Shown here in pieces: positions 54,701 through 62,447 of a DNA stretch of 64,000 nt (within the stretch, counting starts at the first letter, position 1; the number at the start of each line of letters is the position of its first letter). This stretch comes from Gracilibacillus caseinilyticus. Lineage in GTDB: Bacteria > Bacillota > Bacilli > Bacillales > Amphibacillaceae. Below the pieces are notes generated by a model. That model saw only the letters and a program-made list of their open reading frames with translations, did not search any database and was not told the DNA's origin. Position numbers and translations under genes: made by a program. The DNA lies in assembly GCF_022919115.1 (NCBI RefSeq), contig NZ_CP095072.1, positions 2,170,001 through 2,234,000 on the forward strand. Direction: 5' to 3'.

Positions 54701-54766
54701 GAGAAATGTAAATGCTAACAGGATACTGCATACTTTAAAGAAAACTATTGATGACTTCGGTAACAT
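51707..54766 (-). CDS. Giant hybrid sensor histidine kinase, paralog of the 10.4-kb gene
   Basis: The 1019-residue protein has an N-terminal helix, a DISMED2-like jelly-roll (about 45-205), seven membrane helices (about 210-400), HisKA with FLANTSHEIRNPLHG (His445), an ATPase domain, a receiver with Asp744 in LIITDVMMP, and a LytS-type kinase with QIKPHFIFNTLNTI (His835) plus a second ATPase (VENAIKHG). The layout and motif spacing are the same as in the protein at 10457-13624. I chose the ATG at 54766 because GGAGTGA precedes it. The neighbouring BTAD-type regulators give this copy likely output partners, which the other copy lacks locally. The ligand is unknown; the DISMED2 fold suggests a carbohydrate-like signal. 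Confidence 0.92.
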   Translation of the reverse strand: MLPKSSIVFFKVCSILLAFTFLLITFRLVWIHYHKDTNQPIIENGVLDLREWTLTNKDTIALNGEWAFYPETFVNKETNVDLIEKGFIDVPSDWSTELNSNHPISPGYGYGSYHLKILLPDTDHHFYGLRMNNIHTAATIRINGKTIASINNPVTTQQEPATFRGPLTTRFYIEENTKELNIVIQASNYEIPFFGGINRSILFGTEKAVTSQTNMLEFLQLAVIVILLLHAFYAFALFFLGKGASQKELMYFGIMLLLMAFGNVIDDEVFLQLPFDTEFSFRLLMFIFIATLYVLIYFIHHLYKTNAWFIKVLSASNIILSALTLFLFPFEHFVILVMILYIYYFISISFMFITTFRHILNGDRNAIFILLFICSYTSNIIWGAAIQTGQIEFPFYPFDFFISIVLIAILLFRRHIALVQLSEKQTAKLMAEDKKKDQFLANTSHEIRNPLHGMINIAQSIINKHIKTLDKETTNNLHLLVRIGHQLTFTLNDLLDITRLKERQIHLQKTPIQLHQVTTVVLEMIQFMSDNKSIKMKNEIPTNFPPILADENRIIRILFNLVHNAVKFTNSGQITVRAKENNHYAMISVQDTGIGISQQELDRIFVPYEKLSKEEVDSGGIGLGLNICRQLVELHGGTIHVESEVAKGTSFTFSLPLAELSEEELPHLETNSLLKDIKPLATKSGQKSGPNSYLAKLFIIDDDPINLKVIRNLLEHDYDIVSTTDPQQAIDLIDASSWDLIITDVMMPHISGYELTKQLRKKYTISELPVLLLTARNQPEDIYAGFQSGANDYIAKPVDALELQARVKALTELKQSIAKQLQIEAAWLQAQIKPHFIFNTLNTIASLSQIDTEKMTILLHEFGTYLYKSFDIKNTLPLVPLEDELALVESYLYINKQRFQDKIRIEWEIEETTDIQIPPLSIQTLVENAIKHGILKKNTGGMIRIEGINVNHSYQIKVLDDGVGMPASTIRTILSQHGESHGIGLINTNKRFEKLFGKGISIQSKEGKGTEITLVIPLL

Positions 54767-55136
54767 ATTTTTTCTCACTCCATGAGTATGATCATCTTGA
54801 TAGTAACATAGTACTGCATAAATGAGAAAAAATAGATTTTTGGTAATAGGATAGCAAGATAAATGGGTGAAAGGCATTGTATGATGAATATTGTACTTGA
54901 CAAGTTATCTGACTTGAAAAAAAGATGCTAAAGTAAAGATGATGAAAGCTATGAGGCAGTTGAGCAAGTCTGTCCGTTGAAAGAATTCGATCAAAAAGTC
55001 AGTATTGCATTGTAGGTGCGAAATGGTCGATAGAAAGCTGGGTTCCATGCTGTATGGCTGAGTGCGCAGATACGTTTTTAGTTAAAGTGGTCAACACTGT
55101 TCGTCTTCACACTCTTCGGATGCCTCAGCTTCGTTG

Positions 55137-55384
55137 TTATTCATCCCGTAAAAAGCTATCAATATAATCAGTATGTTTCTGGATTTCATAGCTTCGATAC
55201 AGTTCACTTAACAGACGATGGGGATTTCCAAAGAAAAAGCGTTCATACTGGATTTGCCTGGTGCCAAACGCACTCATTGTTGAATCCCAGGCAAGTCGAA
55301 ACAATTGCACACGTTCTTTTGCGTCTAGTGTGGTGCACTGTAAATATTGATCAAGATCCGGTCTGATGTCTGATATTGGTCACT
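55137..55384 (-). pseudogene. Remnant of a 4-hydroxyphenylacetate 3-monooxygenase (HpaB) type gene
   Basis: On the minus strand the frame preceded by a TGA reads PISDIRPDLDQYLQ, then ERVQLFRLAWDSTMSAFGTR, QIQYERFFFGNPHRL and ends 'DYIDSFLRDE' at a stop at 55137. HpaB-family flavin-dependent hydroxylases end with a matching R.xLFrLAWDltgseFG.R...YERF.aGdP block. Only the last 75 or so residues remain and no start or upstream part is present, so it is a dead fragment. The rest of the gap 54767-55578 shows no other coding signal. Confidence 0.7.
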
Positions 55385-55578
55385 CCTTCAAACCTAATGT
55401 AATTTCATTATATTTTCTGTGTGCCTATAATATTCCAGTAGCCACAGTTCTAATTTTATTACAAAAAGTCACATAAAAAATGTACGATCTAGTCATTTTT
55501 TGTTATATTAAGGTTACTATTTTCTTGAATTAGGTATAAAAATAGATGACTAAAAGACATACAACACGGAGGGGTTCG

Positions 55579-56655
55579 ATGACAAGAAGGGCTATCATCT
55601 TAAGTTTATTTTTTCTTTTCTTTTTATTACCAGTATCAGTCAGTGCAAACGATGTATATGAAGTGGATGCAGATGTTCTCATGGTCAGAGAGGGGCCGTC
55701 ATCAGACAGTGACATCATAGGAAAACTGAAACACGGTGATCGTGTATCGGTTTTTAATGAATCGTATGGTTGGTATCAAACATACTTCGGTGGTGAAAAA
55801 GGTTGGGTAGCATCGCAGTATTTAGTTGGTACAACGGACTCGAACAGTGAGAATGTTGATACTAATGAAGAAATTAATATTACGAAGGAAAACGTGCGAA
55901 TTCGTTCCGGCCCAGGGACTAATTATCGAATGATTGGTTCGGCCTCGCTTGGAGATACATATCCATTAGTGGAGACTAGCGGGAATTGGGTGAAGGTCGA
56001 ACTATTTAGCGGAAACTCTGGTTGGATCGCTTCCTGGTTGACGAGTAAACAAACAGGTTCTTCTTCGGCGGAATCAAAAGATACTGTATCCAATCAGTCC
56101 AGTGATCAGGCGAAAGGTGATTTGCAAGGCAAAACGATTATTCTTGATCCCGGTCATGGAGGGATTGATCCTGGAGCAATTGGTATGGGGGGAGTATTTG
56201 AAAAAGACTTGACCTTGCAAGTTGCTGACGATATTGCGACCGCATTGCGTAATGCCGGGGCACATGTTCTTTTAACGCGGAGTGATGATCGATATGTCTC
56301 GCTTCAACAAAGAGTGCATATCAGTAATGCGTATAATACTGATCTATTTCTAAGTTTGCATTTTAATGCGATGAATTCTTCTGCTATTAATGGGACAAGT
56401 GTCCATTATTATGGTGAGGACAGCCGCCAGTTGGCCTATCAGATGCAGAATGATGTGAGTGACCACGCTGGATTAACAAATCGCGGCGTGATGCAAGACG
56501 GTTATTATGTTTTGCGAAATAATCAGCATCAAGCTTTATTGTTGGAGTTAGGGTTTATTACCAATCCGCATGATTTGCTAACGATTCAGACACAAGATTA
56601 TCAAGTGGGACTGGCTAAGGGGATTACGCAAGGATTGGTGGAATATTTACAATAG
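55579..56655 (+). CDS. N-acetylmuramoyl-L-alanine amidase with two SH3 domains
   Basis: The 358-residue exported enzyme has a signal peptide ending VSVSA, two bacterial SH3 domains (about 25-85 and 105-165: VLMVREGPSSDSD and VRIRSGPGTNYRMIGSA), a Ser-rich linker and a C-terminal Amidase_3 domain (about 185-358). Zinc and catalytic residues are visible: His in 'ILDPGHGGIDPGA', Glu in FEKDLTL, His in 'LSLHFNA' and the final Glu in LLLELGFITNP. It cleaves the amide between muramic acid and the peptide in peptidoglycan, in wall turnover, spore formation or lysis. The ATG at 55579 follows GGAGGGG; the upstream ATG at 55546 lacks a ribosome site and would hide the signal. It is followed by a strong terminator. 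Confidence 0.94.
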   Translation: MTRRAIILSLFFLFFLLPVSVSANDVYEVDADVLMVREGPSSDSDIIGKLKHGDRVSVFNESYGWYQTYFGGEKGWVASQYLVGTTDSNSENVDTNEEINITKENVRIRSGPGTNYRMIGSASLGDTYPLVETSGNWVKVELFSGNSGWIASWLTSKQTGSSSAESKDTVSNQSSDQAKGDLQGKTIILDPGHGGIDPGAIGMGGVFEKDLTLQVADDIATALRNAGAHVLLTRSDDRYVSLQQRVHISNAYNTDLFLSLHFNAMNSSAINGTSVHYYGEDSRQLAYQMQNDVSDHAGLTNRGVMQDGYYVLRNNQHQALLLELGFITNPHDLLTIQTQDYQVGLAKGITQGLVEYLQ

Positions 56656-56663
56656 GTTTGTAG

Positions 56664-56696
56664 CAGATCTTCTTATGTGAGGAGATCTGTTTTTTT
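56664..56696 (+). terminator. Terminator of the amidase gene
   Basis: CAGATCTTCT (56664-56673) pairs with AGGAGATCTG (56680-56689) with one G-U pair, followed by seven T. It lies eight bases after the stop. Confidence 0.88.
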
Positions 56697-56737
56697 ATAA
56701 GTTGGGAAGCATGATTAAAATAGTAAAAGTAAGGGTT

Positions 56738-56860
56738 CTTATAATGTGGATTATGTAAAGTAGCTTAGTGGTAATATGACGTGCTTAGCAAAGCCCGAAA
56801 AATGCTCCGCTTCTTGTGAAGTCGGGCTCAGCTAGGTTACTAATTGAATATCCTTGCTCC
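56738..56860. repeat. Partial copy of the MITE-like element
   Basis: Its start (CTTATAATGTGGATTATGTA) matches the left end of the element at 18578 with one mismatch in the 14-bp terminal repeat, and further bases 'AGTGGTAA' also match. A fold of GTGCTTAGCAAAGCCCGA with a TCGGGCTCAGC stretch follows. No matching right-hand inverted end is present, so this copy is truncated. Confidence 0.6.
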
Positions 56861-56932
56861 GTTGTTCTTACTAGAAGTAGTCAGGAAAAACATGATAAAC
56901 TAAATTTGTAATAGTACCGTGGGAGGGCTTGG

Positions 56933-57892
56933 ATGACAAAGCGTACACTAGTAATCAACTGGAATCTGAATGAAACATTAGTTAACGAGATAAAACAAGA
57001 AATCCCTGAGTGGAACGTTATTACAAAAGACACGGACACGATCGAGGATGAACTGGCTGAGGCCGAAGTGGTGCTGCATTGGAAAAGGGCCATTGCGCCG
57101 ATTGTGCTGGAGAAGAATGAGAAGCTTAAGTGGATACAAACATTTAGCGCTGGTGTCAACAGCCTTCCGCTTGATGCACTCCAACAACGAAATGTGATGC
57201 TGACGAGTGCCAATGGTATACATGCTTACCCGATCTCGGAAACCATCTTTGCATTGATGCTTGGTTTGACACGGAATATTCATACATATGTGCGTCAACA
57301 GCAGGAGAAGACATGGCACAATGCAGACCTTCGTCTTGAAATCCATGAAAAAACAATTGGCATTATCGGTGTTGGTGCAATTGGTCAAGAAACAGCTAAA
57401 ATAGCTAAAGCGTTTGGTATGAAAGTGCTCGGCATGCGTCATTCTGGCAAAGCAACGGAGCACATTGATGCTATGTATGCGCCGGATCAGCTGGCCGACC
57501 TTTTGCCTCAATGTGATTATGTCGTTATTACGCTTCCATTGACCGACGAAACGACCGATATGTTCGGTGCAGAAGCGTTCCGGCAAATGAAAGACAGTGC
57601 TTTTCTGATTAACATTGGAAGAGGACCAATTGTCAAAGAGGAAGAGCTGATTCAAGCATTGCAACATAAGGAGATCGCAGGAGCTGGCTTAGATGTCTTT
57701 GCGACAGAGCCTTTACCAGAAGACAGTCCTTTATGGACGATGGAGAACGTGATCGTTACACCACATTCCGCTGGAGCGACGGAATATTATGATGAGCGTG
57801 TGGTCCGGGATGTTTTTATTCCTGACTTAAGACATTACCTGGAGTACGATACCGTGAATATCAATTTGGTCGATTACAATAAAGGGTATTAA
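56933..57892 (+). CDS. D-isomer-specific 2-hydroxyacid dehydrogenase
   Basis: The 319-residue protein has the split substrate domain and inserted NAD-binding Rossmann domain of this family. Visible motifs are GIIGVGAIGQETAKIAKAFG (dinucleotide fold), the conserved Arg in NIGRGPIVKEEELIQAL, Glu in FATEPLPEDSPLW and the proton-relay His in 'NVIVTPHSAG'. It would interconvert a 2-keto acid and a D-2-hydroxy acid with NAD(P)H in the cytoplasm. GGGAGGGCTTGG precedes its ATG. It appears monocistronic. Substrate is undetermined; phosphoglycerate specificity is unlikely at this length, without an ACT domain. Confidence 0.92.
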   Translation: MTKRTLVINWNLNETLVNEIKQEIPEWNVITKDTDTIEDELAEAEVVLHWKRAIAPIVLEKNEKLKWIQTFSAGVNSLPLDALQQRNVMLTSANGIHAYPISETIFALMLGLTRNIHTYVRQQQEKTWHNADLRLEIHEKTIGIIGVGAIGQETAKIAKAFGMKVLGMRHSGKATEHIDAMYAPDQLADLLPQCDYVVITLPLTDETTDMFGAEAFRQMKDSAFLINIGRGPIVKEEELIQALQHKEIAGAGLDVFATEPLPEDSPLWTMENVIVTPHSAGATEYYDERVVRDVFIPDLRHYLEYDTVNINLVDYNKGY

Positions 57893-58053
57893 CATTTTGG
57901 TTTAACGTCTGATAACAGGGGCGGGAAAAAGAAGTGACATTTGGAATTATATTTTTGTGGTTTCGTTTTGGAATTGCTGTGGTATTATCTAATTAAATCT
58001 GATAATATATGGTAAAATGAAGATTGAATCCAGATAAAAGGAAGTGATTCAAA

Positions 58054-58821
58054 ATGGACGCTTTTTTTTCCTTCTTTATCTTAGGTATTCCGGGAGTACT
58101 GACCTACTTAATTACCAAAGGTTTAGGAACCTCAACTTCTAATCAACAATCTAATACGGAATTGGTGGCGATAACGTCTTTACTATGGATTCCCACTATA
58201 TTAGTCTCCATTCTATTGTTTAATCTACTTTACTTTTTTTCTGATCTCATCTTAACCGCTACTAATATTGCTTATTTTTCAAAGTTTGATATTACCTATA
58301 TTAACTCGATCTCGACCCTGAAAGATAACATTGATCCGTTTATTTTCATCTTCTTCTTTTCTATCATTATGATCATTAGCAGTATCGCAGTCTCAATCAT
58401 CGCTCCATCTATTTACTCTATCTTTATTCATCTCGTTAACAATATAAGGTTAAAGAAAAAACATGCTAAAATCAGCCCAGGGATTTCTGTTTGGCATAAA
58501 TTTTTTATTTTAAAAAATGACGAACAGCCGAGTGAAGCAAATAATGAGCAAAGTCTACTTGTTCAAATGCATTATCTTGATGATAAAACAAATCCCATTT
58601 ATGGCAGCTTGACCTTTATACCAGCAGACGATAAGCAGAAAAAACAGTTTATCATTGCATACAAAAATGAATGGACGGAATTGATCGAAGAACTACATCA
58701 TATAAAGGGGAATTTCAGCGTTCCAATATCCCGTACCTTTTTTGATGCAGATTCGAGATTGGTCGTAAACGAAATTGACAGGATTAAATTAGATGAGATC
58801 ATTGAGGAGGTGAATCGTTAA
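58054..58821 (+). CDS. Membrane protein of unknown function with cytoplasmic C-terminal domain
   Basis: The 255-residue protein has three or four hydrophobic helices in its first half (about 4-20, 42-72, 90-125) and a soluble C-terminal half (about 150-255) with 'PIYGSLTFIPADDKQKKQFI' and a conserved-looking acidic end. The N-terminal 'FFILGIPGVLTYLI' resembles the start of small bacterial DUF6338-type membrane proteins, but I cannot confirm the family by eye. GGAAGTGATTC precedes its ATG. Its stop overlaps the start of a small basic protein gene (TAATG), so the two are coupled and probably act together. Confidence 0.7.
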   Translation: MDAFFSFFILGIPGVLTYLITKGLGTSTSNQQSNTELVAITSLLWIPTILVSILLFNLLYFFSDLILTATNIAYFSKFDITYINSISTLKDNIDPFIFIFFFSIIMIISSIAVSIIAPSIYSIFIHLVNNIRLKKKHAKISPGISVWHKFFILKNDEQPSEANNEQSLLVQMHYLDDKTNPIYGSLTFIPADDKQKKQFIIAYKNEWTELIEELHHIKGNFSVPISRTFFDADSRLVVNEIDRIKLDEIIEEVNR

Positions 58822-58949
58822 TGCCTTCTAAACATAACAAGAAGAGCGATAAAAAAGGAAGCAGTATTAAAAAGAGTTATGGTGAAGCTGTAGAGAGGCC
58901 ACCTGTAAAACCGCCTAAATTAAAGCCAAACAAAAGTGAAAAAATATAA
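58821..58949 (+). CDS. Small basic protein of 42 residues, coupled to the membrane protein
   Basis: The ATG shares one base with the stop of the preceding gene (TAATG) and has GGAGGTG seven bases upstream, a strong ribosome site. The product begins MPSKHNKKSDKKGSS and ends with a Pro/Lys-rich tail (PPVKPPKLKPNK). It has a high lysine content, no hydrophobic helix and is probably disordered. Actual expression is supported by the ribosome site, the coupling and a terminator 29 bases later. No known family is recognised; proteins of this kind may tether nucleic acid or a partner protein to the membrane protein. Confidence 0.65.
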   Translation: MPSKHNKKSDKKGSSIKKSYGEAVERPPVKPPKLKPNKSEKI

Positions 58950-58977
58950 GCGGAGGACGTTCCTCTTGTTCGGAAAG

Positions 58978-59010
58978 AAACGCTAAATCAATAATGGTTT
59001 AGCGTTTTTC
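58978..59010 (+). terminator. Terminator of the membrane-protein operon
   Basis: AAACGCTAAA (58978-58987) pairs with TTTAGCGTTT (58998-59007), followed by further T. It closes the two-gene unit. Confidence 0.85.
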
Positions 59011-59112
59011 TAATAATGTAAGAAAGCATTTAATCCGCGGTACAAAGGGATTTTTAATGGGGCAAAGGAAAAAGTCAGGTTCAGTGAGAGAAGTTAATTA
59101 ATCGTACATTGC

Positions 59113-59163
59113 GGCGCAATCGGACAAAAAGAAGTTCGAGAAGCGTTCAATTATCCGATAGAA
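59113..59163. repeat. Single diverged unit related to the 28.7-kb repeat
   Basis: GCGCAATCGGACAAA and, 30 bases later, TTCAATTATCCGATAGAA resemble the GGACAA and GTCCGATAGAA parts of the 28704 array. The two ends can pair with each other (ATCGGA/TCCGAT). One unit only. Confidence 0.4.
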
Positions 59164-59213
59164 TAACATCCCGTAAAGCCCCACCTACCACAGCTCCATC
59201 ACACTATTTACTA

Positions 59214-59442
59214 TTAATAAATACTTCCTCAAGCGACTGTTGTTCCATGCTCATTTCATATAATGGAAAGCAGATTGTATCAATGGCTGGGATAACCTAG
59301 GCAGGTTCTCATCAATGCTAACATTGACAACGATGTAAGGCATTTTTGATGAAACAAACTCCACATTAAAATCCCACGCTGCCGATAGCTCTGTCATTTT
59401 ATCAAATGTTAAAGCAGGCGCTATCGGGATCGCATCACTGTC
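59214..59442 (-). pseudogene. C-terminal remnant of an ABC-2 type transporter ATPase
   Basis: On the minus strand a frame reads SDAIPIAPALTFDKMTELSA, 'AWDFNVEFVSSKMPYIVVNV', and after a frame change ends YEMSMEQQSLEEVFINSK at a stop at 59214. The final SLEEVF block is typical of ABC-2 exporter ATPases. No Walker motifs remain. It is a decayed 3' end with at least one frameshift. Confidence 0.6.
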
Positions 59443-59554
59443 TCATTCACCGTAGTTACTTACAATTCAGCAGGTGTACCAAGCCTCGTTATCTTTCTTT
59501 TACTAATGATACCAAGCGGACACTGATTTTATCAGTGCCTTCGGTCAGCCGTCC

Positions 59555-59600
59555 CCCCACAAGACGCGGAGCATATTTCTGGAGCTTTGCTACGCACAAT
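59555..59600. repeat. Right-end fragment of the dispersed hairpin repeat
   Basis: GACGCGGAGCATATTTCTGG and AGCTTTGCT match the element end at about 19058-19090 with one mismatch. It sits directly before the 3' end of hxlR on the opposite strand. The gap 59443-59554 holds nothing else recognisable. Confidence 0.65.
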
Positions 59601-59609
59601 AAAAAATGT

Positions 59610-60281
59610 CTAACTTGAAGTCTTGGTATGCTCTATGTAACGCTTTCCCCAATCCTCTAACAGATGCAGGATAGGAAGTAAGCTTTTTCCTTTGGCGGTC
59701 AGCGAGTATTCTACTTTTGGCGGGACAACAGGATATACTTCCCGGTGGACTAATTCATCTTTCTCTAATTCTCTTAATTTATTTGTTAACATTTTTTGCG
59801 TGATGCTGGGTATTAGTTTTCGGATCTCGCCAAAGCGTTTCATGCCTTTTAACCCTAAATGACACAATATAATCAGCTTCCATTTGCCTTCGATTACAGA
59901 CAGGGTGAGTGTTTTTTCGTAATAAACATCATCAGTACCTGTTAACTCTTTGGTCAAATGTTCTTTTCCCCAATCATAAAACAATTCTAATATAGGTAAC
60001 AGGCTTTTTCCTTGATCTGTCAGGGAGTATTCCACTTTGGGAGGGGCAACACGATAGACCTCTCTACAGACAATATGGTTATTTTCTAATTCTCTTAATT
60101 GATTCGTGAGCATCTGCTGTGTAATGTTAGGGATCAATTTTTTTAATTCTCCAAATCGCTTGGTACCTTTTAGTCCTAAATGACAAAGAATAGTGATTTT
60201 CCATTTGCCCTCTATGACAGACAATGTTAATTCCTTTTCAGGATAGATGTTTTCCATATGTATCGCCGGTCCTTTTCTCAT
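59610..60281 (-). CDS. hxlR: HxlR-family regulator, internally duplicated (two winged helices in one chain)
   Basis: HxlR proteins are normally about 120 residues with one MarR-like winged helix and act as dimers. This 223-residue protein contains two complete copies: residues about 15-109 and 122-216, offset by 107, with about 71 of 95 aligned positions the same by my count. Each has [20 protein letters not shown], a recognition helix region ('[14 protein letters not shown]' and '[14 protein letters not shown]') and PPKVEYSLT. In B. subtilis HxlR the formaldehyde sensor is Cys11 in CEKELTL with Lys13. Here the same positions read PEKELTL and YEKTLTL, so both copies keep the Lys and lack the Cys. 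It is divergent from hxlAB. ATG 60281 is used; ATG 60257 is an alternative after AAAAGGA. Confidence 0.92.
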   Translation of the reverse strand: MRKGPAIHMENIYPEKELTLSVIEGKWKITILCHLGLKGTKRFGELKKLIPNITQQMLTNQLRELENNHIVCREVYRVAPPKVEYSLTDQGKSLLPILELFYDWGKEHLTKELTGTDDVYYEKTLTLSVIEGKWKLIILCHLGLKGMKRFGEIRKLIPSITQKMLTNKLRELEKDELVHREVYPVVPPKVEYSLTAKGKSLLPILHLLEDWGKRYIEHTKTSS

Positions 60282-60325
60282 GCGTTAGTCTATGTTTAGA
60301 TACTATAACAGAAAAAAGTGCCTAC

Positions 60326-60354
60326 TTACACAATTTAGATTTCGTTTATATAAT
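60326..60354 (+). promoter_or_regulatory. Promoter of hxlAB
   Basis: TTACAC (60326-60331) and TATAAT (60349-60354) are 17 bases apart and 37 bases before the hxlA ATG. TTTAGAT occurs twice in the divergent region (about 60295 and 60334), which could mark tandem HxlR-binding boxes. Confidence 0.6.
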
Positions 60355-60391
60355 AGACGATGTAATCGAGATAAAGAAGGAGAGAAACCAT

Positions 60392-61024
60392 ATGAAATTA
60401 CAATTAGCATTAGATCTGGTTAACATCCCGGAAGCAAAGGAATTAATTAAAGAAGTGGAGAACCACATTGATATCGTCGAAATTGGCACACCAATTATCA
60501 AGATTGAAGGACTTAATGCTGTTAAAGAAATAAAAGAAGCATTCCCTGATTTGGAAGTATTGGCAGACTTAAAAACAATGGATGCGGCAGCATATGAAGT
60601 CTTAAAAGCGTCAGAAGCGAAAGCAGACATTGTGACAATTCTTGGGGTAGCAGAAGACGAATCGATTAAAGGTGCGGTAGAAGAAGCGAAAAAACAAGGC
60701 AAGCAAGTATTGGTTGATTTAATCGCTGTGAAGGATATTGAAGCAAGAGCGCAAGAATTGGACGCTTTTGGAGTGGATTACATTTGTGTACACACAGGAT
60801 ACGACTTGCAGGCAGTAGGCAAAAACTCTTTTGAAGATCTAACCAAGATTAAAAAAGTAGTAAAAAATGCGAAAACAGCAATTGCTGGCGGTATTAAATT
60901 AGATACACTTCCAGAAGTGATCAAGCAACAGCCTGATTTAGTGATTGTCGGTGGCGGCATTGCCAATCAGGAGGATAAACAAGCCGTTGCGGCCAAAATG
61001 CAAGAGATGATCAAGCAAGGATAA
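60392..61024 (+). CDS. hxlA: 3-hexulose-6-phosphate synthase
   Basis: The 210-residue enzyme fixes formaldehyde onto ribulose 5-phosphate to give hexulose 6-phosphate, the first step of the ribulose monophosphate route, used in bacilli for formaldehyde detoxification. It is a TIM barrel of the OMP decarboxylase superfamily, with LQLALDLVNIPEA at the N-terminus, the 'LADLKTMDAAAYE' Asp-x-Lys-x-x-Asp motif, 'VDYICVHTGYDLQA' and GGIKLDTLPEV with IVGGGIAN for phosphate binding. ATG 60392 follows AGGAGAG; the longer frame upstream crosses the promoter. hxlB begins five bases after the stop. Confidence 0.96.
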   Translation: MKLQLALDLVNIPEAKELIKEVENHIDIVEIGTPIIKIEGLNAVKEIKEAFPDLEVLADLKTMDAAAYEVLKASEAKADIVTILGVAEDESIKGAVEEAKKQGKQVLVDLIAVKDIEARAQELDAFGVDYICVHTGYDLQAVGKNSFEDLTKIKKVVKNAKTAIAGGIKLDTLPEVIKQQPDLVIVGGGIANQEDKQAVAAKMQEMIKQG

Positions 61025-61028
61025 TCCG

Positions 61029-61586
61029 ATGAATACGACAGAATTTTTGCAGGAGATTATCACAGAGCTGTCCCAATCGGCAAATCAAATTGACGGGCAA
61101 GAAGCGGAAGACCTCGTGAACAAGATTTCCGAAGCGAACAAGGTATTCGTTGCAGGTGCTGGCAGGTCAGGTTTTATGGCCAAATCATTTGCGATGCGGA
61201 TGATGCATATGGGACTGGATGCTTATGCGATTGGTGAGACGGTAACCCCTGGTTTTGATCAAGACGATATCTTATTGATTGCAACTGGATCCGGTGAGAC
61301 AAAAAGTCTGGTAACTATAGCGGAAAAAGCGAAGAAGATTGGTGGTACGATTGTAGCTGTTACTTTATCACCCACTTCTACTATTGGTAATCTCGCTGAT
61401 TTTACTGTTACGTTACCTGGGGCACCGAAAGATCATACAGGTACTGATGCTCACACGATCCAGCCAATGGGATCCTTGTTTGAACAAACCTCCTTACTTT
61501 TCTATGATGCCGTCATTTTACGGTTTATGGAAAAGAAGGGCTTGGATACGAATAACATGTATGGAAAACATGCGAATCTTGAATAG
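61029..61586 (+). CDS. hxlB: 6-phospho-3-hexuloisomerase
   Basis: The 185-residue SIS-domain protein converts hexulose 6-phosphate to fructose 6-phosphate, the second RuMP step. Motifs are 'VFVAGAGRSGFMAKSFAMRM' and 'IATGSGETKSLVTIAEKAKK' for sugar-phosphate binding, and the C-terminal 'QPMGSLFEQTSLLFYDAVIL' with the family Glu. Length is normal for HxlB. It follows hxlA within five bases, so both come from one message under HxlR control. The end of the gene abuts and slightly overlaps a decayed MFS gene on the other strand, which may share the 3' region. Confidence 0.96.
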   Translation: MNTTEFLQEIITELSQSANQIDGQEAEDLVNKISEANKVFVAGAGRSGFMAKSFAMRMMHMGLDAYAIGETVTPGFDQDDILLIATGSGETKSLVTIAEKAKKIGGTIVAVTLSPTSTIGNLADFTVTLPGAPKDHTGTDAHTIQPMGSLFEQTSLLFYDAVILRFMEKKGLDTNNMYGKHANLE

Positions 61587-62420
61587 CATGGGGAGGGAGT
61601 GTAACGTCATTTGTTACACTCCTGTCTTTTTTCTTCTTCGAATCTAAAAAGGTAGCAACCAAGCCGATGCAATCATAAAGGATAAAGGCTGTACCATATC
61701 GCCAGCTTCCGATGATATAGCCAGCAAGTGAGGAACCTAATACTTGCCCGACTGCCAAGAGCAGAAAAGACATGCCAATACCTGGTGATGCATTCGTAAT
61801 AAAGGCGCGTATTCCCAACACAAGAAGAATGCCGGTTAAAAATACATAGGTAACCGAAGAGTCCCCGAAGAGTCCCGTTGATACATAAGGGATTAGCCAA
61901 TCAATTGTTGCGAGAGGTAATATAATGGATGCACAACCGATCGCTAAGCTTCCGATTTTATATGCGAAAGACAGTCCATATTTTCAATCAATGAACCAGA
62001 AAAGCCTCCTAGTACCCCGAATATACCAATGGCGATCCAAAATCCTTAGAGCAGCGCCTCTCCCCATTCACCTGCGACTTCCATATATGATCTGGAAAAG
62101 GTACAATAGGCTGCAGAAGAAAAGCCCAAGATAATGGAGACCCAAATCAAGGAAAGAGCTCACTCTACACCTAGAATGAAGAGGGTTCCTTTTTTAAATC
62201 TCACTCTTGCAGCCGATGAAACTTGAGTATTATCCGCGAGTTCCATATCCAAATCAGCATTGTTAAGAATAACGAAGAGATCACACCAGATACAAACTCA
62301 GACATTTCAAGGGATGTATTGATATCTGGAAGAAGCAACCAAAGCTGAATCTCGCAAAGCCATAGGTGACAGCAATCATCGCTACACCGGGCAAAACGAT
62401 CCTTGAGAATTTTTATGCTA
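61580..62420 (-). pseudogene. Decayed MFS transporter, YbfB/YjiJ type
   Basis: On the minus strand the pieces SRIVLPGVAMIAVTYGFARF, LLPDINTSLEMSEFVSGVIS, 'FKKGTLFILGVE' (stop), AYCTFSRSYMEVAGEWGEAL (stop), FWIAIGIFGVLGGFSGSLIE (frameshift), AYKIGSLAIGCASIILPLAT and LGIRAFITNASPGIGMSFLL follow one another as in a single MFS protein. There are at least two nonsense changes, two frameshifts and a missing middle part. The last long frame reaches into hxlB on the other strand. Its promoter region still carries an operator for the adjacent TetR regulator. Confidence 0.85.
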
Positions 62421-62447
62421 TAGTATCATCCTAACTTAACAAATTAT

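Noticed and set aside
60224..60391. N-terminal extension of hxlA in the long open frame
   Set aside because: It runs through the promoter and the hxlR start, has no ribosome site, and HxlA proteins begin at MKLQLALD.
61525..61821. Functional 98-residue membrane protein on the minus strand
   Set aside because: It is the last helix block of a decayed MFS gene with stops and frameshifts further upstream.
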